DNA of 64,000 bases from CAVZCC01 sp963773765. GTDB lineage: Bacteria > Actinomycetota > Acidimicrobiia > Acidimicrobiales > Microtrichaceae. The stretch spans positions 1 to 64,000 of the forward strand of contig CAVZCC010000005.1 of assembly GCA_963773765.1 (NCBI GenBank), given 5' to 3'. The notes beneath the pieces were generated by a model. It was given only the letters and a program-made list of their open reading frames with translations. It did no database searches and had not been told where the DNA came from. Positions 23,277 to 34,916 of this stretch are shown here, piece by piece; position 1 is the stretch's first letter; every line of letters starts with the position of its first letter. The translations under genes and the position numbers were made by a program.

Positions 23277-25567
23277 ATGTCGCCTTATCCGTACGAAGAG
23301 AAGAAGAGGAGGTGGACGAGGAGGAGGAGGCGGTCTTGAAAGACTTTCAGACAGTGGAGGACAACCTGATGATCCTCATTGACGCCCGCCCCGCGATGTT
23401 GGTTAAGAATGCCGAGGGCAAGGTACGTGCTGAGGAGGGGAGAGACTGCAAAGGGGGCAGGAGAGGGTGGGAGGGCTTGACGGCAAAAAGGGAGGAGGTT
23501 GGCTGGGAGCGGCATCACAAGGCTGCCGACAAGGAGGCATGCAAAAGGAATGCTGAAAGACACTCCTGGCTTGATGGGATGTATGTAGGCGTGCTTGGTC
23601 TCTTCGCGCTCGATTCTGCATCCTCATCCCTGTCACCTTCCTCTCTCTTTCCTCTCTCTAGGCCCCGTTGAGGAGTTCCTTGGAATTGGTGAAAATCGTG
23701 CTTCGACAGAAGATCATGATGAGCCAGCGGGATTGGGTCGGGATCATGCTTTTGGGGCGGAAAAGGCGCCGGACGAGGAGATGGAGGGGGAAGACGGCAA
23801 TGTGGAGGGTCTCGATGGGCTTTGGCGCGAGCCAGTTGTTCGGGGCAAACGATCGAGTTGCAGCCGTTGGGGGAGCCGACCGCCAAGCGCATCAAGCAGC
23901 TGGAGCGGTTGTGCGAGCCCGAAGCTGACGTCGCCCAGGAGCTGCGTTTGAAGTGGCCGGACAGCTCCTCCTCTTCTTCCTCCTCCTCGGGCTTGCGGGA
24001 CGGCGTCCGCGCGTGTCTGCGTATGCTCGAGACCCGGTCCAAGAAGGAACGGGACATTCGGCGCATCTGGCTCCTGACCAACGAAGACGACCCCTCGGGC
24101 CCCAATGACCCTAGCCAGGTGATCAAGGACGCGCAAGAGGGCGGGGTGGACGTGCGCCTCTGGGCATTTCCCCCGCCCCGACGGTTGGGAGTTCGACGAA
24201 CAAAAGTTTTACGGGCCCGTTCTCTCCGCCGCGAGCAAGCAGCCCTCCGAGCTGGACTATATCAAGGCTGACGAGGACGAGACTGAATCTGAGTCGAAGA
24301 TGGTGGACATCGGGAGCGGGGATCTGGCCACCCTGCTGGGGGCAGCCAAGGGCCGGCTGTTCAAAAAGCGTCGGTACGCCCGCACCACCTGGCACGTCTC
24401 GGACTCCCCCCCTCTCCCTCAACGTCGCCCTCTACAAAACCATTCAACCCTGCAAGAAGCCTGCGCCTGTGCAGCTGGCCGCGGCGACGAACCGGCGCCT
24501 GGTCACGAGCACCAAGTGGTTGTGTGAGGAGCTGGTGCAGTACGTAGACGTGGAGCTGGAGGCGGCGTTTGGGTTTGAATTTGGCTCCTCCAACACCACC
24601 GTCCCCTTTGAACGCCCCGAGTTTGAAGCAGCCCGCCGCACAGGTCTGAGCGAGCCCGGGCTGCATTTGCTGGGGTTTGTGTCTGCCGCAGAATTGGCGT
24701 GGGAGCTGAACGTGATGAGCAGCACGACGGTCTACCCGGAAGAGCTCTCCCTCAAGGGTTGCACCCGCGCCTTCATCTCCCTGCGGGAGGCGATGCTGAA
24801 GCGGGAGCGGAATGGCAGTCGTCCGTACCAGGCCACGGCCAAGTCGGAGCCCCGTCTAGCTGTGTTGCTGGCCTCGGCGGCGACCAAGGGGTTGGAGTTG
24901 ATTAAGTTGCCTTTTCTGGACGATCTGCGTTCGGTGGAGAGCCCGCATTTGGACTGTCCCCCCCTGCCGCCCACGAAGGAGCAGCTGGAGGCGGCTAAGA
25001 AGGTGGTGGGGCGCTTGACGTTGAAGCCCGAGCAGTACACCAACGTGGGGTTCAACATACCCCAGCCTTGGAGAAGTTTTATTCGGGCTTGCAGGCCTTG
25101 GCGCTGGAGGAGACGGAGGCGGAGTGGGATGAGAACAAGGATGACAGCACCTGGCCCTCGGACGAGTTGCTGGGGCGGGCAGAAGAAGAATTGGAGGAGC
25201 TGTGGGAGGTGTGTCCTGATCCAGTGAAGGCCGCGCGTGGCGGGGGTGGGGGTGGGGGAAAGCGGAAGGCGGATGCGGTGGAGAAGAAGGTTAAGGTGAA
25301 GAGCGAGCCGGCTGCCAAGAAGGGGAAGGGCAAGAAGAAAGTGAAGGTGGAAGAGGACGAGGACGAAGAGGAGGACAAGAGATGGGAGGCGGGGGCGGGG
25401 GTTCGGTGCAGGAGGACTTGGAAGAATTGATTTCGATGGGGAAGCTGGCAAAAATGACGGTGCCTGAACTGAAAGAGAGTTGTAAGGAGAGAGGGCTGCC
25501 CGTGTCGGGCAAGAAGGGGGATCTCATCGACCGTCTGCAGATGGACGTCGAGGCGGACAACTTTTGA
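23277..25567 (+). CDS. XRCC6: Ku70 (XRCC6) DNA-end-binding protein, interrupted by frame breaks
   Basis: Subunit of the Ku heterodimer that binds broken DNA ends in non-homologous end joining. Exon 1 is 23277-23422 (MSPYPYEE, acidic run, then NLMILIDARPAML of the vWA-like domain). Exon 2 is 23662-25567. Blocks in order are LELVKIVLRQKIMMSQRDWV, DIRRIWLLTNEDDP, a beta-barrel core with RRLVTSTKWLCEELVQYVDVE, LGFVSAAELAWELNVMSS and RPYQATAKSEPRLAVLLASA, a helical arm DDSTWPSDELLGRAEEELEE and a basic linker. A C-terminal SAP domain (KLAKMTVPELKESCKERGLP) ends DVEADNF. The frame breaks near 23300, 23757, 23845, 24180, 24405, 25065 and 25385. Most sit in G or C runs where one added base restores the Ku70 frame, so I read them as errors. 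Confidence 0.85.
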
Positions 25568-26554
25568 GATTTGAAAGGAGAGGAGGGCAATATCAGGGCT
25601 AGAACGAGAGAGATAGGAAGTGTGTGTGAATAAGATAAATGTGGATACATGAATAATAGGAGCAGAAAACGAGAAGAGGGGTGTAATGGGTGGGGCATGG
25701 GAGGGTGGGCAAGGGAGGAAGAAAGGGAGGATAAAGAGCCTCGCCGTCACCAGCTCCCAAAACCAGGGCAGAGACAGACAAAGAATAAAGGGTTCATAAA
25801 AACTAACTACGTTGGGTAGCGCTTGTGCTTGGTTTCTTGTGTTTTGCAGCATTGGGCCGAACCTCCCCGCTTTCGGTTATCTCCCCTCCGGGGCGATGCC
25901 CTCCCACCACCATTGGTGCGGGAGGGGGTGAAGCATTTACACTTGATGCTTGAGCTGCTCCTACTAGTGTTCCTGTCTGGGTGGCCCACATGCCTGAGCC
26001 CTTGCAGGACTGGTGCAGTGTGTGGACGCACTGGCTTAGCTAGCCACAAGCCTCGTCCCCGCATCCCACCATCATCATCATCAGCCCCGCCCTCTGGCGT
26101 TCGTTGCCGTTCTTGCTGTCTTGTTGAGGGCGCGATACGAAAGCAAGGGCAGCGGCAACTATGGCAGTGTATTGCGCGCTTGAATGTGTCCTTGTAAATG
26201 TGCATGGCATGGTGGTGGTGCGGGCACTGGGTCAAGCAACGCGTTGTCCTGCAGGCAAGCTCCCTTTCATCGACTGGCTGGCTCCTGCGGGCGGCAACAC
26301 CTCGCCCCAGCCTTCCTCCACTTGAATATCCGTCGCTCACAAACGCACGCCCCACCAACACACATACAATCCCCACACAGTTATGGTGATGAACAGAGCG
26401 TCGTCGTGGCTGTCGGCCGCCGACCTGGGTGCCGCAGCCCTGCTTGTGGCGGTGGAGGAAGGCCAGGCCTTGTGCTGCCCCAAAGTCGTGTGCTAAGCGG
26501 CGCCCGCCCGGCAATGGGACCCCGAGCGCGTGGGTTGGTGAAGCAGTGCAGTCC
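25568..26554. other. Intergenic, Ku70 to DAHP synthase
   Basis: Nearly 1 kb without a supported gene. The first 230 bases are purine-rich with AATAAG and AATAAAGG strings that may be polyadenylation signals of Ku70. The rest has long but domainless frames on both strands. A signal-peptide or transit exon of the DAHP synthase could lie here but I cannot identify it. Confidence 0.4.
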
Positions 26555-28344
26555 ATGCCCCCGCCCACCACCACCAGTACCTCCTCCTCTGCCGAAAAGG
26601 GTCCGTGGTCGCCTACATCTTGGCGCAACTTCACCCCCCGCCATGACCGCCCGTCTATGACGATGATGTAAGTCAAGCGACGAACGGGAGGCAGGAGAGT
26701 AATATGGAATAGAATACACACTTATGCATACACTAACTGATATTATATAACAGGCGGAGTTGAAAAAGGTGGAGCAGGCGCTGGCCAGTCCTCGCCTTTG
26801 GTCTTTGCGGGCGAATGCCGGCAACTTCACGAGCACCTTGGTAAGTAATGGTGGGAGGGCGAAAGGGGAGGCGAGTGCTCGAGTGATTGAATGGTCGCTC
26901 TCAAAGACTTCCTGAGCGTAGTCACTTATATCCCTTGTATGTTAGCCAATTTAATACCATCCCATCTAACTCCTGACCTCCTCTCCCCCTTAAATCACAC
27001 AGCCAAGGCCGCCATGGGGCAAAGCTTCTTGCTGATGGGCGGGGATTGCGCCGAGAGCTTCAAGGAGTTCCACGTCGACACGGTCCGTGACACCTTCCGC
27101 GTGTTGCTGCAGATGGCCCTGGTCCTGACTTTGGTGGCTCCATGCCCGTCATCAAGGTGGGCCGGATGGCCGGCCAGTTTGCCAAGTAAGTCGGAAAGCG
27201 GGAAGGGAAATGATATGGGTTGGCTGTAGCTCGCAATCTGCAGCATTCAATGCCACGCCGCAATTTAATCTCACATTTTCTTTCTTCTTCTTTCCCGCCT
27301 TTCTCGTCAGGCCGCGTTCGGAGCCCCACGAGGAGGTGGACGGCCTGCGCCTGCCCTCCTACCGTGGCGACATCATCAACAGCGAGGCCTTCACCGAGGA
27401 GGGGCGTCGCAACGACCCTTGGCGCATGCTGGACGCCTACCACCAGTCCACCCAGACGCTGAACATCCTCCGGGCCTTCGCGACGGGTGGGTACGCCAAT
27501 ATTTCTCGCCTGCACGCCTGGAACTTGGACTTTGTCGAGAAGTCGGAGGAGGGCAGCCGCTACCGCAAGCTCGCCTCCAAGGTGGATGAGTCTTTGCGTT
27601 TCATGAAGGCCATCGGCGTCAACACCGAGTCGGCCACCTTCAAGCAAGCCCAGTTCTTCACCGCCCACGAGTGCCTCCTCCTCTCCTACGAGGAGGCTCT
27701 GACCCGCCAAGACTCCACCACCGGCAAGTGGTACGACTGCTCGGCACACATGCTCTGGATCGGCGAGCGCACCCGACAGCTGGACGGGGCGCACCTGGAG
27801 TTCACCCGCGGCATCGGCAACCCCCTGGGTGTGAAGATTTCGGACAAGATCACTACCCGAGGAGCTGCTGGAGGTGATTGACAACCTGAACCCCAACAAC
27901 ATCCCCGGCCGTCTGACCCTCATCGTCCGCATGGGCGCCGACAAGCTCCGCGAGAAGCTGCCGGCACTCATCCGGGCCGTGCAGAAGGAGGGCCGCTTCG
28001 TGGTGTGGGTGTCGGACCCCGTCCACGGCAACACGATCAAGGCGGAGAATGGGTTCAAGACCCGGCCGTTCGAGAAGATCCGCGACGAGCTCCGCGCCTT
28101 CTTCGACGTGCACGACCAGATGGGCACGCACCCGGGTGGGGTCCACTTGGAGATGACGGGCAAGGACGTGACGGAGTGCACGGGCGGCACCATCCAGGAC
28201 ATCAAGGTGGACGACCTCAACAAGCGTTACCACACGCACTGCGACCCCCGCCTCAATGGTGTGCAAGCTTTGGAGTTGGCCTTCTTGATCGCCGAGCGCA
28301 TGCGCTCACGGACTGGCCTCCCTCCCCTCTTCACCGACGCCTAA
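26555..28344 (+). CDS. Class II DAHP synthase (shikimate pathway entry), four exons
   Basis: Condenses phosphoenolpyruvate and erythrose-4-phosphate to 3-deoxy-arabino-heptulosonate 7-phosphate. Exons are 26555-26667, 26754-26840, 27003-27185 and 27311-28344. The first has GPWSPTSWR (the WSP.SWR entry motif), the third GQSFLLMGGDCAESF, and the fourth RLPSYRGDIINSEAF, TAHECLLLSYEEAL, SAHMLWIGERTRQLDGAHLE, GRLTLIVRMGADKLREKLP, VVWVSDPVHGNTIKAENGFK and HLEMTGKDVTECTGG, all class II blocks. Frame breaks occur near 26640, 26787, 27132 and 27855. One base in each restores PLVFAGECRQL, VLTFGGSMPVIK and TPEELLEVIDNLNP, so the enzyme is probably intact. The N-terminus is uncertain: no plastid signal is visible at 26555, and an upstream exon may be missing. 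Confidence 0.88.
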
Positions 28345-29041
28345 GTAAGAGAGGGTTCAGGCGCGTGCAGGGAGAGTTATCTTTGAACGGGAGAGAGAGA
28401 TGTCCTTGATTTTTGTTTTGGCGCAAGGGAGTCGGGCTGATAAAAAAGCTTATCACCTCCACAACTGGCAGCGCATGCTGTGTCTGAGAGTCCGAGGTGA
28501 AGAGAAGAAAGAAGAAGAAGTACACGTAGTCCGTCCTCCTTTATCTGTGTTTAATTAGGTAGTAAGGATATAAGAGAGAGCAAGAGAAGAAGACAATTTG
28601 AAACACACGCACACACGCACCCCCACACCACCCATCTGTCGGTTTCCGCACAAGAAAAAGTGTTGGCTCCTAGGAAAGTGGAAGTGTCGGATCCTACGGC
28701 GCTCCTAAAAGTCATCTATATACATACCTTCGTCGCCAAGGCCCGTGCCTGCCCCTTCCGCTTCGCTTGACGGGAAGGCGGCGAAAGGAGAAAAAAAAGC
28801 CCATGAAAGGAAACCGCCAGCCAACAACACAAAGGAAACAAACAACTAAGAACAACAACGGCAATGTCACCATGAATCGCTTTTCCTTTTGGCTTTTTTG
28901 ATGGTTTGCTCTACCTTCTTCATTTATAATACAGCTCCTCAACTTCTCGTCGGGCTCGCTATTTTGCTTTGCATCTTTGGCCTTTGCTTCCTCCTTTCTT
29001 CTTTTCATTTACAATACACTTCCTCATCTTCTCGACTCATT
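28345..29041. other. Convergent intergenic region
   Basis: No supported gene. It contains the 3' region of DAHP synthase and, from the other side, that of the muniscin-like gene. There are purine-rich and AC-repeat stretches (ACACACGCACACACGCACCCCCACACC near 28602-28628) and AT-rich patches. No terminator or RNA gene was recognised. Confidence 0.4.
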
Positions 29042-30080
29042 TTACCTCGCTTCTGCGCGCGCCGTGATGCGATACCTCTTCCTGACCTCTTGTTGAATTT
29101 CGTAGCTCGGTGCGTCTGCTGCTTCTGCTGCTCCACCGTCGAGCTTATAGAGCCTCACTGTGCACTTAGTGAGAGCAGCCTTAGACTGAGCCTTGAATAC
29201 GGTGCCAGAAGGGAAATATACTGAAGACGAGGAAGGAGACGACACGCACGCGAGCTCATCGAATGGAGAGAAGGAAATGGACGGCGGCGCTGCATTCAGA
29301 ATCGGCAAGCTGGCGCGGGACGGGTGCGTGATTGACCGGGTGACAGTTCCTCGTTTGGGGACAAAACCCACTGGAGAAGAGGAGGCGTCCAGGAGACGCC
29401 CATCGAGGGCAAGGCACTGACGATACCTGAGCCTAGCTCAAGGCCGGGCACATGGACTTCAACGGTCACGGACATGGCAGAAAGGGGTACATAGAGGTTG
29501 CGATTGGTCGTCGCTTGTACCACCACATGCGCTATTTCTCCTTCCACAGTGATTTTGCTCGGCAGCAGGCGGACGGGAAGAGGGCGAACATTGGGCTTGG
29601 TTGTGTACCGCAAGAGATTGAGAGGCGATGCCGTGGCGAAAGTATCCGTCGTGGAAGGAAGACTACACACAAAGTCCATGGGAGAAGGCGCGGGCGATGA
29701 GAAGGACGCTAAGGGCGAGGACGTTTCGGGGATGGGTCCGGCGCCAGCACCAGCACGTGCAAGCGAGGACGAAGCCCGAAGAAACACGGGATTGGATTCC
29801 GTTGTCCCGATTTGAGAGGCCGCGTCGAGGAGCTCCACGCCTATTTCGAGAGGCTGCTTGGACGCAGGTGGGCCGCCAGCATAAGACGTGACCTGGACAG
29901 TGCCCGTGAGCGCCAAGTCAATTTCGCTTTCTCCAAACTTCATGTTCAGGTCCTCCAGGATGGTCACGATGACCTTGAGAGGCGCCTGACCAAGCAGCAT
30001 CCCTGACGCTGTCAAGGCCACGGGGGGTGGGCTGGACGCCAAGGAGGGCGTCGCTATACCGTCCTGCGGTGCCCGTCCCG
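29042..30080 (-). CDS. Muniscin/mu-homology-domain-like protein, 5' end cut at the junction
   Basis: Tentative C-terminal mu-homology domain of a muniscin (FCHo/SGIP type endocytic adaptor). Readable segments are LKVIVTILEDLNMKFGESEI, LLRYTTKPNVRPLPVRLLPS, then HVVVQATTNRNLYVPLSAMS and VTVEVHVPGLELGSGIVSAL, then LLQWVLSPNEELSPGQSRT. After a frame break near 29340 the end is KCTVRLYKLDGG and YEIQQEVRKRYRITARAEAR. The alternation of strands, the conserved P..N and the final basic RYRIT tail recall muniscins, but similarity is weak by eye. The upstream coding part would lie above 30,080, where the sequence is already bacterial, so the gene is truncated by the junction. Confidence 0.5.
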
Positions 30081-30110
30081 TCCCTCCACGCTCTTGCACC
30101 GACCCGCGTC
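30020..30110. other. Junction between algal and actinobacterial DNA
   Basis: Below this point genes have introns and microsatellites at moderate GC. Above it the DNA is strongly GC-rich, intronless and operonic. A minus-strand eukaryotic gene loses its 5' end here and a plus-strand bacterial gene loses its 5' end here, so neither side has a natural gene boundary. The last clearly algal coding sequence is near 30,010 and the first clearly bacterial near 30,108. No inverted repeat, target duplication or mobile-element end is visible at the joint. Confidence 0.85.
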
Positions 30111-30810
30111 GTTGACGAGGTCAAGGTCCGGCTGGCCCACCCGTTGCTGCACGCCGCCGCCACCGCTGCCGTCGGCGTGGCCCGCCACGCGCTGCGGTGG
30201 GCCTACATCGGTGCTGCCGACGGCCACCGCCTGGGATTCGCAAGGTTCGGTGAGCGGTCGATGATCCAGCAGCCGTACGCCACGCTGCTGGGCGTGGGGC
30301 GGATCACGATCGGGGCCGACACGCTGATCGCGGCGGGCGCCAGCTTGGCGGCCGCTCCCGAGAGACGGTCATCGCGGCACGGCGCCCATGATCGAGATCG
30401 GCTCGCGGGTGTGGGCGGCGCAGGGCCTCTCGGTCGTAGCGCACCGCCACATCGAGATCGGCGACGACGTGTGGCTGGGACCCGGCGTGCACATCACCGA
30501 TGCCGGTCACGACCCGTCGGACCCGACCGTCCCGATCGGTCTCCGCATGGAGCCTGCGCAGCCCGTCCGCATCGGCAAGGGTTCGTGGCTCGGGACCGGT
30601 GTCGTCGTGCTCCCGGGCGTCACGATCGGCGACCACGTGACGGTGGGCGCGAACTCGGTCGTCTGCGACGACCTGCCGTCGTACACGGTGGCGGTGGGCT
30701 CACCTGCCCGGGTCGTGCGCCAGCTCCACAACGCTCCGCCGCTCGTCATCGTCGCCGACGACGACGAGCCAGGCGCCGACGTCGTCGCCTTGCGCTCAAA
30801 TCGGACGTGA
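30090..30810 (+). CDS. Hexapeptide-repeat (LbH) acyltransferase, 5' truncated
   Basis: Left-handed beta-helix O-acetyltransferase of the CysE/LacA/WbbJ kind, acting on a sugar or small acceptor that cannot be told. The first readable part is DEVKVRLAHPLLHAAATAAV, then GVGRITIGADTLIAAGASLA. After a one-base break near 30355 the frame continues PMIEIGSRVWAAQGLSVVAH and IEIGDDVWLGPGVHITDAGH. The hexapeptide repeats RIGKGSWLGTGVVVLPGVTI and GDHVTVGANSVVCDDLPSYT follow, with the conserved SPARVVR. The catalytic-type His lies in GHDPSD or nearby. No start codon with a ribosome site can be assigned because the algal junction removes the upstream end. Confidence 0.75.
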
Positions 30811-31245
30811 GGCACGTACGCCAAACGTATGCTGACCCGTCGCCCGCAGGCCGAACACCTCGCCCCGGCGCATCCCGGTGGTGGCGAGCAGGACGTAGGC
30901 GGCGAAGAGCCGATCACCCGAGACGTGTTCCAGGAAGGCGGCCAACTCCTCCGCGGTCCAGGTGGCCCGCTCCACGTGGGGCACCGAGGGCGGTCGCGCC
31001 AGGTGCGCGACGTTGCGCATCACGAGCCGCAGTCGCTCGGCGTCGGCCAGCGCCCGGTGCAACACGATGTGGGTGTTGCGAACCGTCTTGGCCGCCAACG
31101 GGCGGCCGGCGGGACCGCCCTTGTTCACCAGGCGGGCGTAGAAGCGCTCGACCTCCACGGCGGTCAGTGCCTGGAGCTTGCGGGCGCCCAAACCCCAGTG
31201 CGTCAGCAATCCGTGAGCATCGGCCGATTCCGGACGGGGGATCAC
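30796..31245 (-). pseudogene. Truncated tyrosine recombinase (integrase) remnant
   Basis: About 149 residues. The SAM-like core-binding domain is present (ALTAVEVERFYARLVNKGG, then AAKTVRNTHIVLHRALADAE). The catalytic domain begins with RATWTAEELAAFLEHVSGDR and reaches the first active-site Arg in FAAYVLLATTGMRRGEVFGL. The frame then stops. The rest of the catalytic domain (His-X-X-Arg and the Tyr nucleophile, about 130 residues) is missing, and no other frame supplies it before the acyltransferase gene. It begins 38 bases from the tRNA-Leu gene, a classic site for integrases of tRNA-targeted elements. I infer the relic of an integrated element; the distal part was lost by deletion or is absent through misassembly. 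Confidence 0.7.
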
Positions 31246-31282
31246 TCCCCGGATCCGCCCGTTTCGCCTGCTGATTGCAGGG

Positions 31283-31366
31283 TGCCCGGGGAGAGATTCG
31301 AACTCTCACACTCCGAAGAGCCGAGGGGTTTAAGCCCTCTGCGCCTGCCAGTTACGCCACCCGGGC
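31283..31366 (-). tRNA. tRNA-Leu (anticodon UAA)
   Basis: Read on the minus strand it folds as a class II tRNA. The acceptor GCCCGGG pairs with CCCGGGC. The D-arm is GCGTAACTGGCAGGC. The anticodon stem GAGGG/CCCTC encloses loop CTTAAAC, giving anticodon TAA. A long variable arm (GCTCTTCGGAGT) and a T-arm GAGAG-TTCGAAT-CTCTC complete it. The discriminator is A and CCA is not encoded. The long variable arm and A73 fit leucine. A truncated integrase lies next to its 3' end. Confidence 0.93.
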
Positions 31367-31387
31367 GGGGCGGCCCATGGTGGCACG

Positions 31388-32293
31388 TCAACCGGCCGAG
31401 CGGTCCCGGCGTTCCCAGCCGGCCCGGCCAACCGCCGTCATGGCCGCTGCCATGGCCCTGACCTGGCCGGCCAGCACGTCAGGCTCCCCCTGGCCCCACT
31501 TGCCGTGCCCCGGCAGCACCCAGCGGAAGCGGGCCTGGTCCGGGAGCCGGGCCATCGAGCGGGCCAGCTCCTCCCAGGAGAACCACATCGCCCCCGCGAA
31601 CACGTCGGGGCGGCCGTCGTCCTCTCGGAGGTGGAGCGTGTCGCCGGTGAACAACAGGTCGTCGTCCACGTGGAACAGGACGCTGCCCCGTGTGTGGCCC
31701 GGGGCGGGCAGGATGCGCACCCCGGGGGCCACGTCCACCGGCTCGGTGCCGTCCACCACGTCGGTCGCGCCGGGCGCGGCGGCGGCATCGGCGGCGTGGA
31801 TCCAGACCCGGGCGTCGAAGTGCCGGGCGTACCGGTCGGCATCGGCCACGTCGTCGCGGTGGGTGAGGAGCACGTGGCCGATGCCGCCGAGGTCCTCGAT
31901 GGCGGACGCCAGGCGCGGGGACCACCGGGGCGAGTCCACCATCAGGTTGGGACCCCCACGCTGCACCAGGTAGCTGTGGGCGCCGAAGGAGCTGCGGTCG
32001 TTGTGGCCCAGCAGGTGCACGCCACCGGTCAGGGGCCAGGGGAACACGTCGCGGGGCTCGGGGGTGCGCACCACGGTCCCGATCGAGCGCGTGGGGCACG
32101 CCACCGCGGCCCGCCACAAGGCGGCCTCCTCCTCGGGGGTCACGGGCTGGCGCACCACCACCGACAGGCCCTCCGCGTCGGCCGCGATCAGGCCCGGGGC
32201 GTAGTGGCGCGCCACGTCGCAGGCGATGCAGCGGGTGTCCGCGTACCAGATGCCGTCGACGTTGTCCGGATGGCGGGCATCGGGGCGGGCCAT
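31388..32293 (-). CDS. Ferredoxin-like domain fused to a metallo-beta-lactamase-fold hydrolase
   Basis: 301 residues. The N-terminal 75 residues carry TRCIACDVARHYAPGLI and AVACPTRSIGTVV, a Cys pattern like a shortened 4Fe-4S ferredoxin. The C-terminal part is an MBL fold: SYLVQRGGPNLMVDSPRWS, the metal loop THRDDVADADRY (in place of the canonical HXHXDH), PGHTRGSVLFHVDDDLLFTG with the Asp of motif 4 in TGDTLH, and VLPGHGKWG. The metal site therefore has substitutions (His to Asp and Asp-Val-Ala-Asp) like those of some glyoxalase II-like relatives. The substrate is unknown. It stands alone, 22 bases from the tRNA and downstream of the histidine kinase on the same strand. Confidence 0.75.
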   Translation of the reverse strand: MARPDARHPDNVDGIWYADTRCIACDVARHYAPGLIAADAEGLSVVVRQPVTPEEEAALWRAAVACPTRSIGTVVRTPEPRDVFPWPLTGGVHLLGHNDRSSFGAHSYLVQRGGPNLMVDSPRWSPRLASAIEDLGGIGHVLLTHRDDVADADRYARHFDARVWIHAADAAAAPGATDVVDGTEPVDVAPGVRILPAPGHTRGSVLFHVDDDLLFTGDTLHLREDDGRPDVFAGAMWFSWEELARSMARLPDQARFRWVLPGHGKWGQGEPDVLAGQVRAMAAAMTAVGRAGWERRDRSAG

Positions 32294-32340
32294 GGAGCGA
32301 CGCTACGCCGCGGCTGCCGGACGCGGACGTCGGGCGGGGG

Positions 32341-34211
<1,871 letters not shown>

Positions 34212-34215
<4 letters not shown>

Positions 34216-34853
34216 CGGACCTCGATGCTGGACAGCTGCCAGATGAGCTTCTCGTCCACCTCGGGCGGCTCCAGGCCGAACGAGCCGTAGGGGTAGATGA
34301 CCCGGACCGGGCCGAAGCGGTCCACCGCCATGCGCCCACCGTCCACGGTGGTGGCCAGCAGCACCGGGTAGTCCTGCGCGTCGGTGACCGGGATGGCCAC
34401 CTCGTAGTCGTTCAGGGCACGGGTCTGCAGCGTGGTGGCCTCCGGCCCGACGCCGGCCACGGCCAGGACGGACTCCAGGAGGGGACCCCGGAACGTGGCC
34501 GGCCGGCCCTCGGCCAGCCGGTCGTCCACCCGGTACTCCGACAGGCCCAACCGTTCCAACGTGTCCATGTCGAACTGGAGGGTGTCACCCACGTTGGTGG
34601 TGCCGATGGCGCCGGTCACCGTGAGCACCACCGGTCCGAGGGGGGCGGGCACGGCGTCGCCCGGACGCAGGGTGGCCCTGGTGACCACCGAGGCCGGTCC
34701 GGCCGCCGACTCCCGGCCGGCGGACGGGGCGTCGGCCCCACAGGCGGCGACGGCCAGCGGGACGCCGATGGCGAGCAGGGCGGAGAGGAGGAGACGGCGG
34801 GGAGACACGAACGGGGACCTCGAGGCGGGATGCGGAGCACTCAGGGTTGCCAC
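34212..34853 (-). CDS. Secreted lipoprotein with molybdopterin-oxidoreductase-like domain
   Basis: 213 residues. A signal peptide (RRLLLSALLAIGVPLAVAAC) ends in a lipobox with Cys near 38. Beyond it VLTVTGAIGTTNVGDTLQFD, FRGPLLESVLAVAGVGPEA, NDYEVAIPVTDAQDYPVLLA and GPVRVIYPYGSFGLEPPEVD follow the core of the sulfite-oxidase-type molybdopterin-binding domain. The Cys that would ligate molybdenum is absent, so cofactor binding is doubtful. Its stop overlaps the start of the histidine kinase. Together with the kinase's extracytoplasmic region this suggests a periplasmic sensing partner rather than an enzyme; that is inference. Confidence 0.75.
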
Positions 34854-34916
34854 CCCAACCTCCGGGACGGCTCAGCTCCACCTCAAGATCGCCTCAACAC
34901 GGACCCGACAGGCGAC

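Noticed and set aside
25807..26721. Minus-strand open frame of 304 codons upstream of DAHP synthase
   Set aside because: Cys/His/Arg-rich without regular pattern, no domain, and overlaps the DAHP synthase first exon. Treated as intergenic.
27060..28223. Minus-strand open frame of 387 codons
   Set aside because: Opposite DAHP synthase, whose conserved blocks are clear on the plus strand.
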